Assembly: GCA_025963935.1 (NCBI GenBank)
Contig: JAOPZV010000146.1
Location: 1-36,150, forward strand
Origin: Solirubrobacterales bacterium
GTDB lineage: Bacteria > Actinomycetota > Thermoleophilia > Solirubrobacterales > Solirubrobacteraceae
Direction: 5' to 3'
Length of the DNA: 36,150 nt
This document shows, one piece after another, positions 18,795 through 25,914 of this stretch. Numbering within the stretch: position 1 is the stretch's first letter; every line of letters begins with the position of its first letter. Below the pieces are notes generated by a model. That model was not told the origin of the DNA, did not search any database, and worked only from the letters and a program-made list of their open reading frames with translations. Both the position numbers and the translations under genes were made by a program.

Positions 18795-19909
18795 GCCGCG
18801 CGGCTGCCGAGCGCCCGACGCAGCTTCGCGAACATCGATTCGTCAGAGCGCAGGTTCTCCGCGGTGAGACTGTCGTTCAGCCGTTCCATCAGCTCGCGCT
18901 GCTCGCCGTCTAGGTTGTGCGGCACCACGACGTTGACGACGACCCGCAGGTCTCCGCGCCGGCCACGGCCGAGAGCCGGCATCCCCTCGCCGCGTACCGT
19001 CATCACCTCGCCGGGCTGCGTGCCCGGCGCCAGCTCGACGGAGGCTGTTCCGTCCAGGGTGGCCACCTCGAGCGTCCCGCCGAGGGCGGCAAGCGGAGCT
19101 GCGACATCCAGCGAGGTGATCAGATGGTCCCCTTCCCGGACGAACCTATCGTCTTCGATGACGTTCACGATGACGTACAGGTCGCCGGCTGGGGCCCCTG
19201 CCTCGCCGGCGTGCCCGCGTCCGCCCAGGCGAATCCTCTGCCCGTCGGCGATGCCCGCAGGCACGTCCACGTCGAGCTCGCGCCGCACCTGCAGACGACC
19301 GCGACCGCGGCACTCGCGGCAGGGCTGGGTGGCGACGCGTCCATCTCCATGACAGGCGTCGCAGGGCATGGTGCGCACCATCTGCCCAAACGGCGTGCGC
19401 GTCACCGCCTGCAGCTGTCCCGCGCCACCACATCGCTCGCATGTCTCGATCGGGGTGCCGGGCTCAGCGCCGTTGCCGTGACAGCGCTCGCAGCGGTCGA
19501 CGGCCTGGAAGGCGATCTCCGTCTTGACGCCGTTCGCGGCTTCGACCAGCTCGATGTCGACTGCGACGCCGATGTCTTCGCCCTGTGCGGGCCCGGCACG
19601 GCCGGTGAACGCGCCGCCGCCGAAGAACGCGTTGAACAGGTCGCCGATCGATCCGAAGCTCTCGAAGTTCGGCGCGTAGCCGCCGGACCTGAGCCCTTCG
19701 TGGCCATAGCGGTCATACGTGGCGCGACGCTCCGCGTCGGACAGGATCTCGTAAGCCTCGGCGGCCGCCTTGAACTTCTCCTCAGCGTCGGGATCGTGTG
19801 CGTTGACGTCCGGATGCAGCTCCCGGGCGAGCTGGCGGAAGGCTTTCTTGATCTCCTGCTCGGAGGCGTCCCGGCCGACGCCGAGCACCTCGTAGGGGTC
19901 GCGCGGCAT
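18791..19909 (-). CDS. dnaJ: Chaperone DnaJ
   Basis: DnaJ is the J-domain co-chaperone of DnaK. The 372-aa product has the J domain ([23 protein letters not shown] with the HPD motif), a short G/F region, four zinc-binding CxxCxGxG repeats ([32 protein letters not shown]) and the C-terminal substrate domains. The track ORF starts 12 codons earlier at 19945; I chose the ATG at 19907-19909 because J domains normally begin MxxDxYEVLGV and it lies just after the hrcA stop. It is in an operon with its repressor gene hrcA. Confidence 0.95.
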   Translation of the reverse strand: MPRDPYEVLGVGRDASEQEIKKAFRQLARELHPDVNAHDPDAEEKFKAAAEAYEILSDAERRATYDRYGHEGLRSGGYAPNFESFGSIGDLFNAFFGGGAFTGRAGPAQGEDIGVAVDIELVEAANGVKTEIAFQAVDRCERCHGNGAEPGTPIETCERCGGAGQLQAVTRTPFGQMVRTMPCDACHGDGRVATQPCRECRGRGRLQVRRELDVDVPAGIADGQRIRLGGRGHAGEAGAPAGDLYVIVNVIEDDRFVREGDHLITSLDVAAPLAALGGTLEVATLDGTASVELAPGTQPGEVMTVRGEGMPALGRGRRGDLRVVVNVVVPHNLDGEQRELMERLNDSLTAENLRSDESMFAKLRRALGSRAA

Positions 19910-19919
19910 GCTCTTCTTG

Positions 19920-20948
19920 TCAGCTCTCGGCATAGGTGTCTTCAACGAACCGCGACAGCTCGTGCGCCGCCTCCCGCACCGTCGCGATGGCCCCGGCGTA
20001 GTCCATCCGCACCGGGCCGATCACCGATACGGTGCCGAGCTTGCGACGCGGCATCCCATAGCCCGTCGCGACCACGGCGAGCGACCGCATCGCGGGAAGC
20101 TCGTTCTCTTGCCCGATTCGGACGTACACGCCGGGCTCGCCGAGCGCGGCACGCAGGATCCGCAGCAGGGCGACCCTCCGCTCGAGCAGGCCAATCAGCT
20201 CGTTGAACTGCTCGGTGTCCTCGATCTGACCAGTAGAGAACAGCCGCGCTGTACCCTCGAAGTACAGCGAGTCCTCAGCGTCGGCGGCAAGGGTGCCGAA
20301 GGCTGGTGCGAAGCGCGCAAGGAAGTCGAGCTCGGTGACCGACAGGCCAGGCTCGACCAGGCGCTGGTGAATCATGCGTGCGCCAAGCCCCAGGCCGACC
20401 AGGCGCTCGTTGAGATACTCCCCGGCCCAGGCGAGCAGGCCCGGATCGACCGATCGCTCGAAGGTCGCGAGCATCTTCGAGACGCCGCCGGTCGAGGTGA
20501 TGATGACGACGAGCACGACCTGTGGCTGCAGCGCGAGCACCTCGATGCGCCGAATCGTCGCCGTGTTGCGCGAGGGCGCCGAGACGACTGCCAGCAGGTT
20601 GGTCATCTGCGACAGGGTTTCCGTCGTCGCGCGCATCGCCTCATCGACCTCGCGGCGGATCAGCGAGAGCTCGAGCCGAGGTTCCGGCGAAGCAGGAGCC
20701 TGGTCGGCGCTGAGCATGCGGTCGACCAGGTAGCGGTGTCCAGCGTCGGTCGGCACGCGTCCCGCGGACACGTGCGGGTGAGCCAGCAGGCCGTGCTCCT
20801 CGAGCTGGGCGAGCTCGTTACGAACGGTCGAGGGCCCGCAATCGAGCTCCGCGTCGGCGGCGATCACCCGCGAGGCAACCGGCATCCCCGTCCGCAGGTA
20901 GTCGTCGACGACCTTGCACAGAATGCGCTCCTGGCGAGGGGTGAGCAT
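19920..20948 (-). CDS. hrcA: Heat-inducible transcription repressor HrcA
   Basis: HrcA represses heat-shock genes through the CIRCE operator. The 342-aa product begins [29 protein letters not shown] and has the winged-helix segment [37 protein letters not shown], followed by the GAF-like domain and the [16 protein letters not shown] region. Length is normal. It lies directly upstream of dnaJ. No CIRCE (TTAGCACTC-N9-GAGTGCTAA) is visible near it, so it may regulate targets elsewhere. Confidence 0.95.
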   Translation of the reverse strand: MLTPRQERILCKVVDDYLRTGMPVASRVIAADAELDCGPSTVRNELAQLEEHGLLAHPHVSAGRVPTDAGHRYLVDRMLSADQAPASPEPRLELSLIRREVDEAMRATTETLSQMTNLLAVVSAPSRNTATIRRIEVLALQPQVVLVVIITSTGGVSKMLATFERSVDPGLLAWAGEYLNERLVGLGLGARMIHQRLVEPGLSVTELDFLARFAPAFGTLAADAEDSLYFEGTARLFSTGQIEDTEQFNELIGLLERRVALLRILRAALGEPGVYVRIGQENELPAMRSLAVVATGYGMPRRKLGTVSVIGPVRMDYAGAIATVREAAHELSRFVEDTYAES

Positions 20949-20979
20949 GGGACTGATTGTAGGCGGCGTGCTGACGCCG
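20949..20979 (-). promoter_or_regulatory. Probable leaderless hrcA-dnaJ promoter with inverted repeat
   Basis: On the minus strand TACAAT (20961-20956) stands 7 nt before the hrcA ATG and there is no Shine-Dalgarno, as for hisIE. Immediately upstream, between -10 and -35, is CGGCG-TGCTGA-CGCCG (20964-20979), an inverted repeat positioned like an operator. It does not match CIRCE. The hadB-like gene ends 42 bp upstream. Confidence 0.42.
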
Positions 20980-20990
20980 GCAGACGGGGG

Positions 20991-21380
20991 TTAGAGCTCT
21001 AGCTCAGCCTCGGCGTTGCGGATGATCTGTGTGCCGCCCTGTTCGGCGACCGTGTCGATGAGCACCCGCCCGTCGGCCGCCTCGCGGACCGAGCCCGTAA
21101 CGAGCACCTCCTGCTCGGGCACTCCCATGCCGCGGAACTGGACCGACAGGCGTCTCAGATGCTCTGGTCCTCCGGCCGCCTCGGTCTGTGCACGTGCGAC
21201 CTGCGCCATCGTCCACAGGCCGTGAAGAATCCGCCCGGGCAGCCCGACCGACTGCGCGAACTCCTCATCGATGTGGATCGGGTTGAAGTCGCCCGACGCG
21301 CCTGCGTACCGTGCGGTGAGGTACCTGTCGGGCATGACCCTCAGCTCGGGGATCGTCGCGCCCGCCTCTAGATCGGCCAT
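20991..21380 (-). CDS. MaoC/HadB-like (R)-hydratase/dehydratase subunit
   Basis: The 129-aa hot-dog-fold protein has the hydratase-2 motif ARYAGASGDFNPIHIDEEFA with the catalytic Asp/His pair and GRILHGLWTMAQVA. It resembles HadB-type subunits that dehydrate 3-hydroxyacyl thioesters, working with a HadA-type partner; the preceding gene supplies that partner. Start: GTG at 21383 or ATG at 21380 are adjacent. GGAG lies 8 nt before the ATG, so I use the ATG. The substrate chain length is unknown. It stands upstream of hrcA on the same strand. Confidence 0.85.
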   Translation of the reverse strand: MADLEAGATIPELRVMPDRYLTARYAGASGDFNPIHIDEEFAQSVGLPGRILHGLWTMAQVARAQTEAAGGPEHLRRLSVQFRGMGVPEQEVLVTGSVREAADGRVLIDTVAEQGGTQIIRNAEAELEL

Positions 21381-21383
21381 CAC

Positions 21384-21824
21384 TCACACTCCTCTGACGA
21401 TGTTCGTCCACGTTCCGCGGCACACCTGCTCGCCGCGCTGATTCGTCGAGACCGACTCGAAGACGTAGTAGCCGCGACCGTCTCGTTCGGAGATGTCCTT
21501 GACGCTGGCTGTCGTCGTGATCTCGTCGCCCGCCACCACCAGCGGTCCCCACACGAACTCCTGGCCCCCGTGGACCATCATCGCGAAGTTGAGCTCGATC
21601 TCAGGATCGAAGATCGGCGGTCCCACCGATGGTGCGCTGTACACAACCGCGAACATCGGAGGAGCAACGACGTCCGCATGACCGGCCGCCCGTGCGGCGC
21701 CCACGTCGAGATGGACGGGATTGGTCTCGCCGACCGCCCTGGCGTACTCCTTGATCTTCTCTCGGCCCACCGCGTAAGGGACCGGCTCGTACGTCTTGCC
21801 GACTGCTTGCGTGTTGACTGGCAT
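21384..21824 (-). CDS. HadA-like FAS1-type dehydratase domain protein
   Basis: The 146-aa protein is a hot-dog fold of the MaoC N-terminal/FAS1-like dehydratase type: VGREKIKEYARAVGETNPVHLD, AAGHADVVAPPMFAVVYS, then LNFAMMVHGGQEFVWGPLVVAGD. Partner HadA subunits in mycobacteria bind the acyl chain while HadB carries catalysis, and the 3-nt spacing to the HadB-like gene supports the same heterodimer here. ATG start with GAGGAG 7 nt upstream. It would act in fatty acid elongation in the cytoplasm. Confidence 0.84.
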   Translation of the reverse strand: MPVNTQAVGKTYEPVPYAVGREKIKEYARAVGETNPVHLDVGAARAAGHADVVAPPMFAVVYSAPSVGPPIFDPEIELNFAMMVHGGQEFVWGPLVVAGDEITTTASVKDISERDGRGYYVFESVSTNQRGEQVCRGTWTNIVRGV

Positions 21825-21981
21825 CGGGCGGCTCCTCGCGGGCGGATCGGTCGTCTGACTGTGTGCGCCTGTCGGCGCGGCGCGCCAGTTTACGCAGACC
21901 GCCGATCGCCCTGCAGCCAGCCCGCCCGCGTGCCGCTCCCCAACGGATTAAATAGAACAGCCGACGTCGGGCCACGGCGCG

Positions 21982-22011
21982 AGCGGGGACGCGGCTTTGA
22001 GCGTCCCCGCT
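21982..22011 (-). terminator. Hairpin terminator after ssb
   Basis: AGCGGGGACG (21982-21991) pairs perfectly with CGTCCCCGCT (22002-22011) around a 10-nt loop, about 43 bp past the ssb stop. No T-tract follows, as is common for high-GC actinobacterial terminators. It separates the accessory module from hadA-hadB. A perfect palindrome CCGACGTCGG (21961-21970) follows just downstream. I see no RNA gene in the 229-bp gap. Confidence 0.55.
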
Positions 22012-22053
22012 GCCGGTGGAGGTGTCGACCCGCCGGCATTCGCCGTGCCGTGG

Positions 22054-22464
22054 CTAGAAGACCGAGTCCTCGCCATCGTCGCCAGCGCCGACGCCCACCA
22101 GGTCACCCTCGTCTGCGGTGCGCTCGCCTGGGCTGTCAAGGAACTGAACGGTGTCGGCCACGATGCTGACCGCTTGACGCTTCTGCTGATCAGTGGTTTC
22201 CCACTCGCGCCAGTCCAGTCGTCCGTCGATCGCGACGCGACTGCCCTTGTGCATGTAGGTGCCTACGTTCTCGCCGGGGGCGCCGTAGACGCTCACGTCG
22301 AAATAGTTGGGGCGCTCGGTGTACTCGCCGTCGGAGTCGCGGCGGCTCGAGTTGCAAGCGATCCTCAGGCTGCACACGCTCGTCCCGGACGGTAACGCGC
22401 GGAGCTCGGGGGCGCGAGTCAAACGGCCGACGAGTACTACACGGTTGATGTTGAACTGGGGCAT
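22054..22464 (-). CDS. ssb: Accessory single-stranded DNA-binding protein
   Basis: The 136-aa protein has the OB-fold SSB core: NRVVLVGRLTRAPELRALPSGTSVCSLRIACN, NYFDVSVYG, VGTYMHKGSRVAIDGRLDWREWE. The tail is short and acidic, ending GEDSVF rather than the DDDIPF-type tip that recruits repair and replication proteins. It is not beside rpsF/rpsR, where the main actinobacterial ssb normally lies, so I infer a second, specialised SSB. ATG start with AGGGAG 8 nt upstream. It is the last gene of the coupling-protein module. Confidence 0.92.
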   Translation of the reverse strand: MPQFNINRVVLVGRLTRAPELRALPSGTSVCSLRIACNSSRRDSDGEYTERPNYFDVSVYGAPGENVGTYMHKGSRVAIDGRLDWREWETTDQQKRQAVSIVADTVQFLDSPGERTADEGDLVGVGAGDDGEDSVF

Positions 22465-22509
22465 TGCTGGGTCTCCCTTTGATTCGTGGTTGACCCCCCA
22501 CTGCAGAAG

Positions 22510-23247
22510 CTACGCATCGCTTGGGATGGTTCTCGCGCGCGAGTCTGGCGACCGCTCCTCGGTGGCGAGGCAGTCGAAGGGGACCACCACAATCCGCTCG
22601 CTCGCACCGGCCCTGGCGATTGCGCGGACGAGCGCGCGCTCCACGTCAGCTGGGGCGAGATACAGCACCCCCGATATCCGAGGAGACCTCGCCCACGCGC
22701 GGCATATCTCCTCAAGGCGCCGCGGCGCCTTTATCGTCAGCTCCACCTCGACGGCGATCGGCAACTGGTAGAGCGATTCTTGCGGCCACAGCACGAGGTC
22801 CGGCCTGTGGAGCAGCGGACCACCATCGGGGCCTGTGCCCAGTCGTGCGCTGGCGAGGGCGGCGCCGGCGAGCCGCTCCTCCCGGCGCAGCTCGCGCTCG
22901 CCCACGACGTGGTGTCCCGGATAGCGACCCTCCAGCGCTCCCGCGGCATGCGCGCAGGCGATCGCATGCGGCGCATTTGCGACGCTGATCCGGCACGGGT
23001 CGATCCCGCGCAGGCCGGACGCCCGCATGCCGGCTTGCGTGACCGTGTACAGCGCCGGCTTTCCGGCCAAGGGACGTTGGCTGGTGAGCTGGCGGTCGCG
23101 CTCCGCGGCCACAAGCCTCGCACGGGCCGAGGCGACGGTTCCCCCCTCCCGCGCGGCGAGCGCCTCCGCTGTCACAGCTCCTATGCGGGCAGTCCATCCC
23201 AGGATCTCCACGCGCTCGTCAGACTGCTTGTTGCGTGACTGGACCAT
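22510..23247 (-). CDS. Replication-relaxation-like winged-helix protein with PD-(D/E)xK-like C-terminus
   Basis: The 245-aa protein resembles the replication-relaxation family of actinobacterial plasmids and integrative elements. It has an N-terminal winged helix (ILGWTARIGAVTAEALA, then PALYTVTQAGMRASGL), a middle NAPHAIACAHAAGALE and GERELRREE segment, and a C-terminal HRPDLVLWP...IAVEVELTIK followed by GVLYLAP. PD, then EVE and K, match the spacing style of a PD-(D/E)xK nuclease core; activity is inference. The track start is a TTG at 23274; ATG 23247 has AGGAGG just upstream. It lies 35 bp after the coupling protein stop. Confidence 0.72.
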   Translation of the reverse strand: MVQSRNKQSDERVEILGWTARIGAVTAEALAAREGGTVASARARLVAAERDRQLTSQRPLAGKPALYTVTQAGMRASGLRGIDPCRISVANAPHAIACAHAAGALEGRYPGHHVVGERELRREERLAGAALASARLGTGPDGGPLLHRPDLVLWPQESLYQLPIAVEVELTIKAPRRLEEICRAWARSPRISGVLYLAPADVERALVRAIARAGASERIVVVPFDCLATEERSPDSRARTIPSDA

Positions 23248-23282
23248 TGGTCCTCCTATCTCTCGTCGTTTCAATGGGTTCT

Positions 23283-24902
23283 TCAGTGGGGCGCCGGGCG
23301 GAGGATCCGTCCGATACGCGCTCCGCCGTCGCGGCCGAGAACGATCACGGCGGCTCGCCCTGGGCTGAGGCTCCGGACCTCGTCGGCATCGAGGATCGGC
23401 TCGCGGGTGCGGGTCTGCGTCGTTCTGCCGTCGCTGTGCCGCGCGACCCTCCAGGCGCCCCTGGTCCCGGCCAGGCTCGCGATCAGCTCCGCGGATGCCG
23501 GCACGACCTGGCGATGTCCGATGAGTACCGAGAGGTTGCCCATCACCTGCTCGAGGAGCCGCTCCCTGCCGGGGGGACGCAGGTCGGAGACCTCCTGGGT
23601 GCCGAGCAGCAGAGATAGCCCCGCGGAGCGCGCACGGCCGAACAGCCGCACGACGTTCTCGGCGGCGACTGCCGAGAACTCGTCGATCACGACGAGGGTC
23701 GGCACCGGTCGCCCCTGCAGGCTCGCGGCAGTCGTCTGCAGGTCCTGCACGATCGCCGCTCCGAGGATCTGCGAGAGCAGCGGGCGGCTGTCGGCCTGGA
23801 GATTGAAATAGACGACCGCCCGCGCCTGCGTCGTCGCAAGCAGATCGAACTCCTCTGCATCATGAGTCCGCGGATCGAGCCAGCGGCCCACATCGGACTC
23901 GGTGAGGATCGCCAATCTGTCGCGGACGCCAGCGAGGTCGCTCCGCTGCCGCGCCGTTAGCGAATCGAGGTAGTCGTACGTCCCGCGTGAACGTGATTCG
24001 GGAAGGCTCCTCGCGAGCGTCTCCAACCGGTCAGGATCGAGGTGCTCGACGATCGCGCGAAGGCTGATCTCAACACCCTCGTCGCGAAGCGCGCGAACCA
24101 CGTGACCGAGGTAGCGCTGAGCCTGGCGCTGGTAGTGAGGCTCCGTGAAGCGCTCACCGGCGAGCACCTTGTCGGCGATCTCGGTCTCACCTCCGTGGGC
24201 GTACGGGTTGTAGATCGACGGGCCGCCCGGGGTCCACTCGAGGAACCTCCGGCCGGCGGCGTGGGCAGCGATGCGCAGGTGCTCGCGCATCTCCACGTCG
24301 CCCTTCGGGTCGACCACCACGGCGCCCAGCCCTTGTTCGATGGCGCGTACCGCCAGCAACGTCTGCGTGACCGTCTTGCCCGAGCCCGTGGCGCCGACGA
24401 CGAGCGTGTGCTTGCCTGCGCCCTCGCCCGCGAAGGGGACCGAGATGGCATGGCCCCGCTCGTCTGTGCCGACGATCAGGTCATCTCCCCTCCGCCAGCT
24501 GTTTCCGCCAGCCGCCTCGCGACGGCGCAGCTCCACGTTCGCGAGAGCCGACCGAAGCACCGAGAACGGCCCACCTCGACGAGCCGCGGCACGAGCGAGG
24601 TCGGCGCCGGCTGCGAGGTCTTCCCGGTGCCAGCGTCGACCGACTTTGCTTGCCGACACGCTCGCGACGAGCAGCGTGGATGTCCAGCCGCCGAGGCTCG
24701 AGCCGATCAGGAGCAGCGGCACCATGGACGTCGCGGCCCAGCCCCAGTGCAGCTGCCTGCTGCGCAGAAGGCGGGCCGTTGAGATGCCGATCAGCAGGCC
24801 GAGCACGCAGTGGACGGTGCTGGCGAGCAACCAGTGGGCGAGTTCTTCCGCCGGCGCGGCCGGACTCGCGGACGCTTCGGGGAATGGGTTCGATGAGGGC
24901 AT
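23283..24902 (-). CDS. VirD4/TraD-like type IV coupling ATPase
   Basis: The 539-aa protein has two N-terminal membrane segments (about residues 24-45 and 53-82), then a RecA-like motor. Walker A is VVGATGSGKT (about 168-177), followed by VVVDPKGD; Walker B is VVIDEFSAVAAEN, followed by LLLGTQEVSDL. These are the marks of coupling proteins that bring DNA to a conjugation channel. No relaxase, VirB4 or pilus gene is nearby, so it is an orphan. ATG start with AAGGAG 8 nt upstream. It is preceded by a leader with four strong hairpins. Confidence 0.85.
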   Translation of the reverse strand: MPSSNPFPEASASPAAPAEELAHWLLASTVHCVLGLLIGISTARLLRSRQLHWGWAATSMVPLLLIGSSLGGWTSTLLVASVSASKVGRRWHREDLAAGADLARAAARRGGPFSVLRSALANVELRRREAAGGNSWRRGDDLIVGTDERGHAISVPFAGEGAGKHTLVVGATGSGKTVTQTLLAVRAIEQGLGAVVVDPKGDVEMREHLRIAAHAAGRRFLEWTPGGPSIYNPYAHGGETEIADKVLAGERFTEPHYQRQAQRYLGHVVRALRDEGVEISLRAIVEHLDPDRLETLARSLPESRSRGTYDYLDSLTARQRSDLAGVRDRLAILTESDVGRWLDPRTHDAEEFDLLATTQARAVVYFNLQADSRPLLSQILGAAIVQDLQTTAASLQGRPVPTLVVIDEFSAVAAENVVRLFGRARSAGLSLLLGTQEVSDLRPPGRERLLEQVMGNLSVLIGHRQVVPASAELIASLAGTRGAWRVARHSDGRTTQTRTREPILDADEVRSLSPGRAAVIVLGRDGGARIGRILRPAPH

Positions 24903-24923
24903 GGGTGCCGCTCCTTTCGTGCA

Positions 24924-25045
24924 CCGGCCGTGCGGCCGGCTGTCGAGGCCGGCCGAAGCCGGCCAGTGGCTAACGAGCTCTGGCCGACGCGGAGGTCGGC
25001 CGTAGCGGTGTTACGTGTGTGCCGGGCTCGAGCCGTTGAGCCCGG
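24924..25045 (-). promoter_or_regulatory. Four-hairpin leader upstream of the coupling-protein gene
   Basis: Four perfect stem-loops follow one another. They are CCGGGCTC/GAGCCCGG (25022-25029 / 25038-25045, loop 8), GGCCGAC/GTCGGCC (24982-24988 / 24995-25001, loop 6), GGCCGGC/GCCGGCC (24947-24953 / 24958-24964, loop 4) and CCGGCC/GGCCGG (24924-24929 / 24934-24939, loop 4). In the minus-strand transcript the third has a UUCG loop closed by C-G, an exceptionally stable tetraloop. The array ends about 8 nt before the Shine-Dalgarno of the ATPase gene. It could be a structured leader, a transcription attenuator after the regulator gene, a processing or stability element, or a transfer origin; the sequence does not decide. 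Confidence 0.55.
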
Positions 25046-25098
25046 TCCAGGTTGGGGTGCGCCGCGAGCGAGCCGGCGGGCTGCCAGAGACGCGCGGC

Positions 25099-25914
25099 TC
25101 AGGTCAGGCGGTAGCCAACTCCACGAACGTTGACCACCCAGCGACCCTCACCGTGAAGGCTCAGCTTGCGACGGAGCCTGCTGGCGTGGCTGTCCAGTGT
25201 CCGGGTGGAGTCGCCGCAGGCGTAACCCCAGATGGCGAGCAGCAGCTCGCTCTTGGCGAATACTCGGCGGGGATCACGAGCGAGATGACAGAGCAGCTCG
25301 AACTCGAGCCGGCGCAGTGTCACCGGCCACCCGTGGAGGCTGACGGAACGAGCTCGCGAGTCGATCGTGAGCTCCCCTATCTCGAGCCGCCGGCGCGCGA
25401 GCGGATGCACCTCGGAGCGCCGCAGAACCGCGCGGAGGCGTGCGCGGAGCTCCAGGTAGCTCGCCGGGCGGGCGAGAAAATCATCAGCACCGGTCTCAAA
25501 GGCACGGAGCACGTCCAGTTCGTGTGCCAGATCACCGACGACGATCGCCGGTACTGTCGAGTCCCACATCATGCAGCGGCTGCGCGGTTGTCGTATCTCC
25601 GTAAGCAGCCGCAGCGCGCCGTGTGGACCATCCACCTGGCCGAGCACAGCGAGCCTCGGTGCCGCGGCCGCGGCCAGCACACGAGCGTGCTCGGCCGTCA
25701 ATGCGAGCTTGCTGAGATAGCCGTCCGCGGCCAGCTGCGCGACTATCCCGCGCCCCATCTCTCCATCTGACTCGACCACGAGGATCGGCCGCTGTGCGAG
25801 TCGGTCCTCGCCGGCGCACGGTCCCAGCTCGACACCGCCGGACGGGCATGCACCAGGATCCGGGCACGGGAGGGACGACGGCGGCGTGGCGAGCTCGAGC
25901 GTTGCTCGCGTCAT
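25099..25914 (-). CDS. OmpR/PhoB-type response regulator with degenerate receiver
   Basis: The 271-aa protein has a 44-residue Pro/Cys-containing extension, a receiver domain (about 43-160) and a canonical OmpR-type winged helix (LEIGELTIDSRARSVSLHG, VTLRRLEFELLCHLA, VNVRGVGYRLT). Against PhoB, the phosphoacceptor Asp is Gly (AVLGQVDGP, about residue 92) and the conserved Lys is Arg (LARPAS, about 149), so classical phosphorylation is unlikely. No histidine kinase is near. Its ATG overlaps the upstream gene's stop (ATGA). It probably controls the local module, perhaps through the hairpin region downstream; that is inference. Confidence 0.85.
   Translation of the reverse strand: MTRATLELATPPSSLPCPDPGACPSGGVELGPCAGEDRLAQRPILVVESDGEMGRGIVAQLAADGYLSKLALTAEHARVLAAAAAPRLAVLGQVDGPHGALRLLTEIRQPRSRCMMWDSTVPAIVVGDLAHELDVLRAFETGADDFLARPASYLELRARLRAVLRRSEVHPLARRRLEIGELTIDSRARSVSLHGWPVTLRRLEFELLCHLARDPRRVFAKSELLLAIWGYACGDSTRTLDSHASRLRRKLSLHGEGRWVVNVRGVGYRLT

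Noticed and set aside
20949-20990. CIRCE operator upstream of hrcA
   Set aside because: No TTAGCACTC-N9-GAGTGCTAA or near match is present in this gap.
21890-21960. tRNA gene upstream of hadA, as in the mycobacterial had locus
   Set aside because: A GTTC-containing stretch is present on the minus strand but no acceptor, anticodon or T arms can be paired.
24924-25045. CRISPR array
   Set aside because: The four hairpins differ in sequence and spacing; there is no constant repeat with unique spacers.
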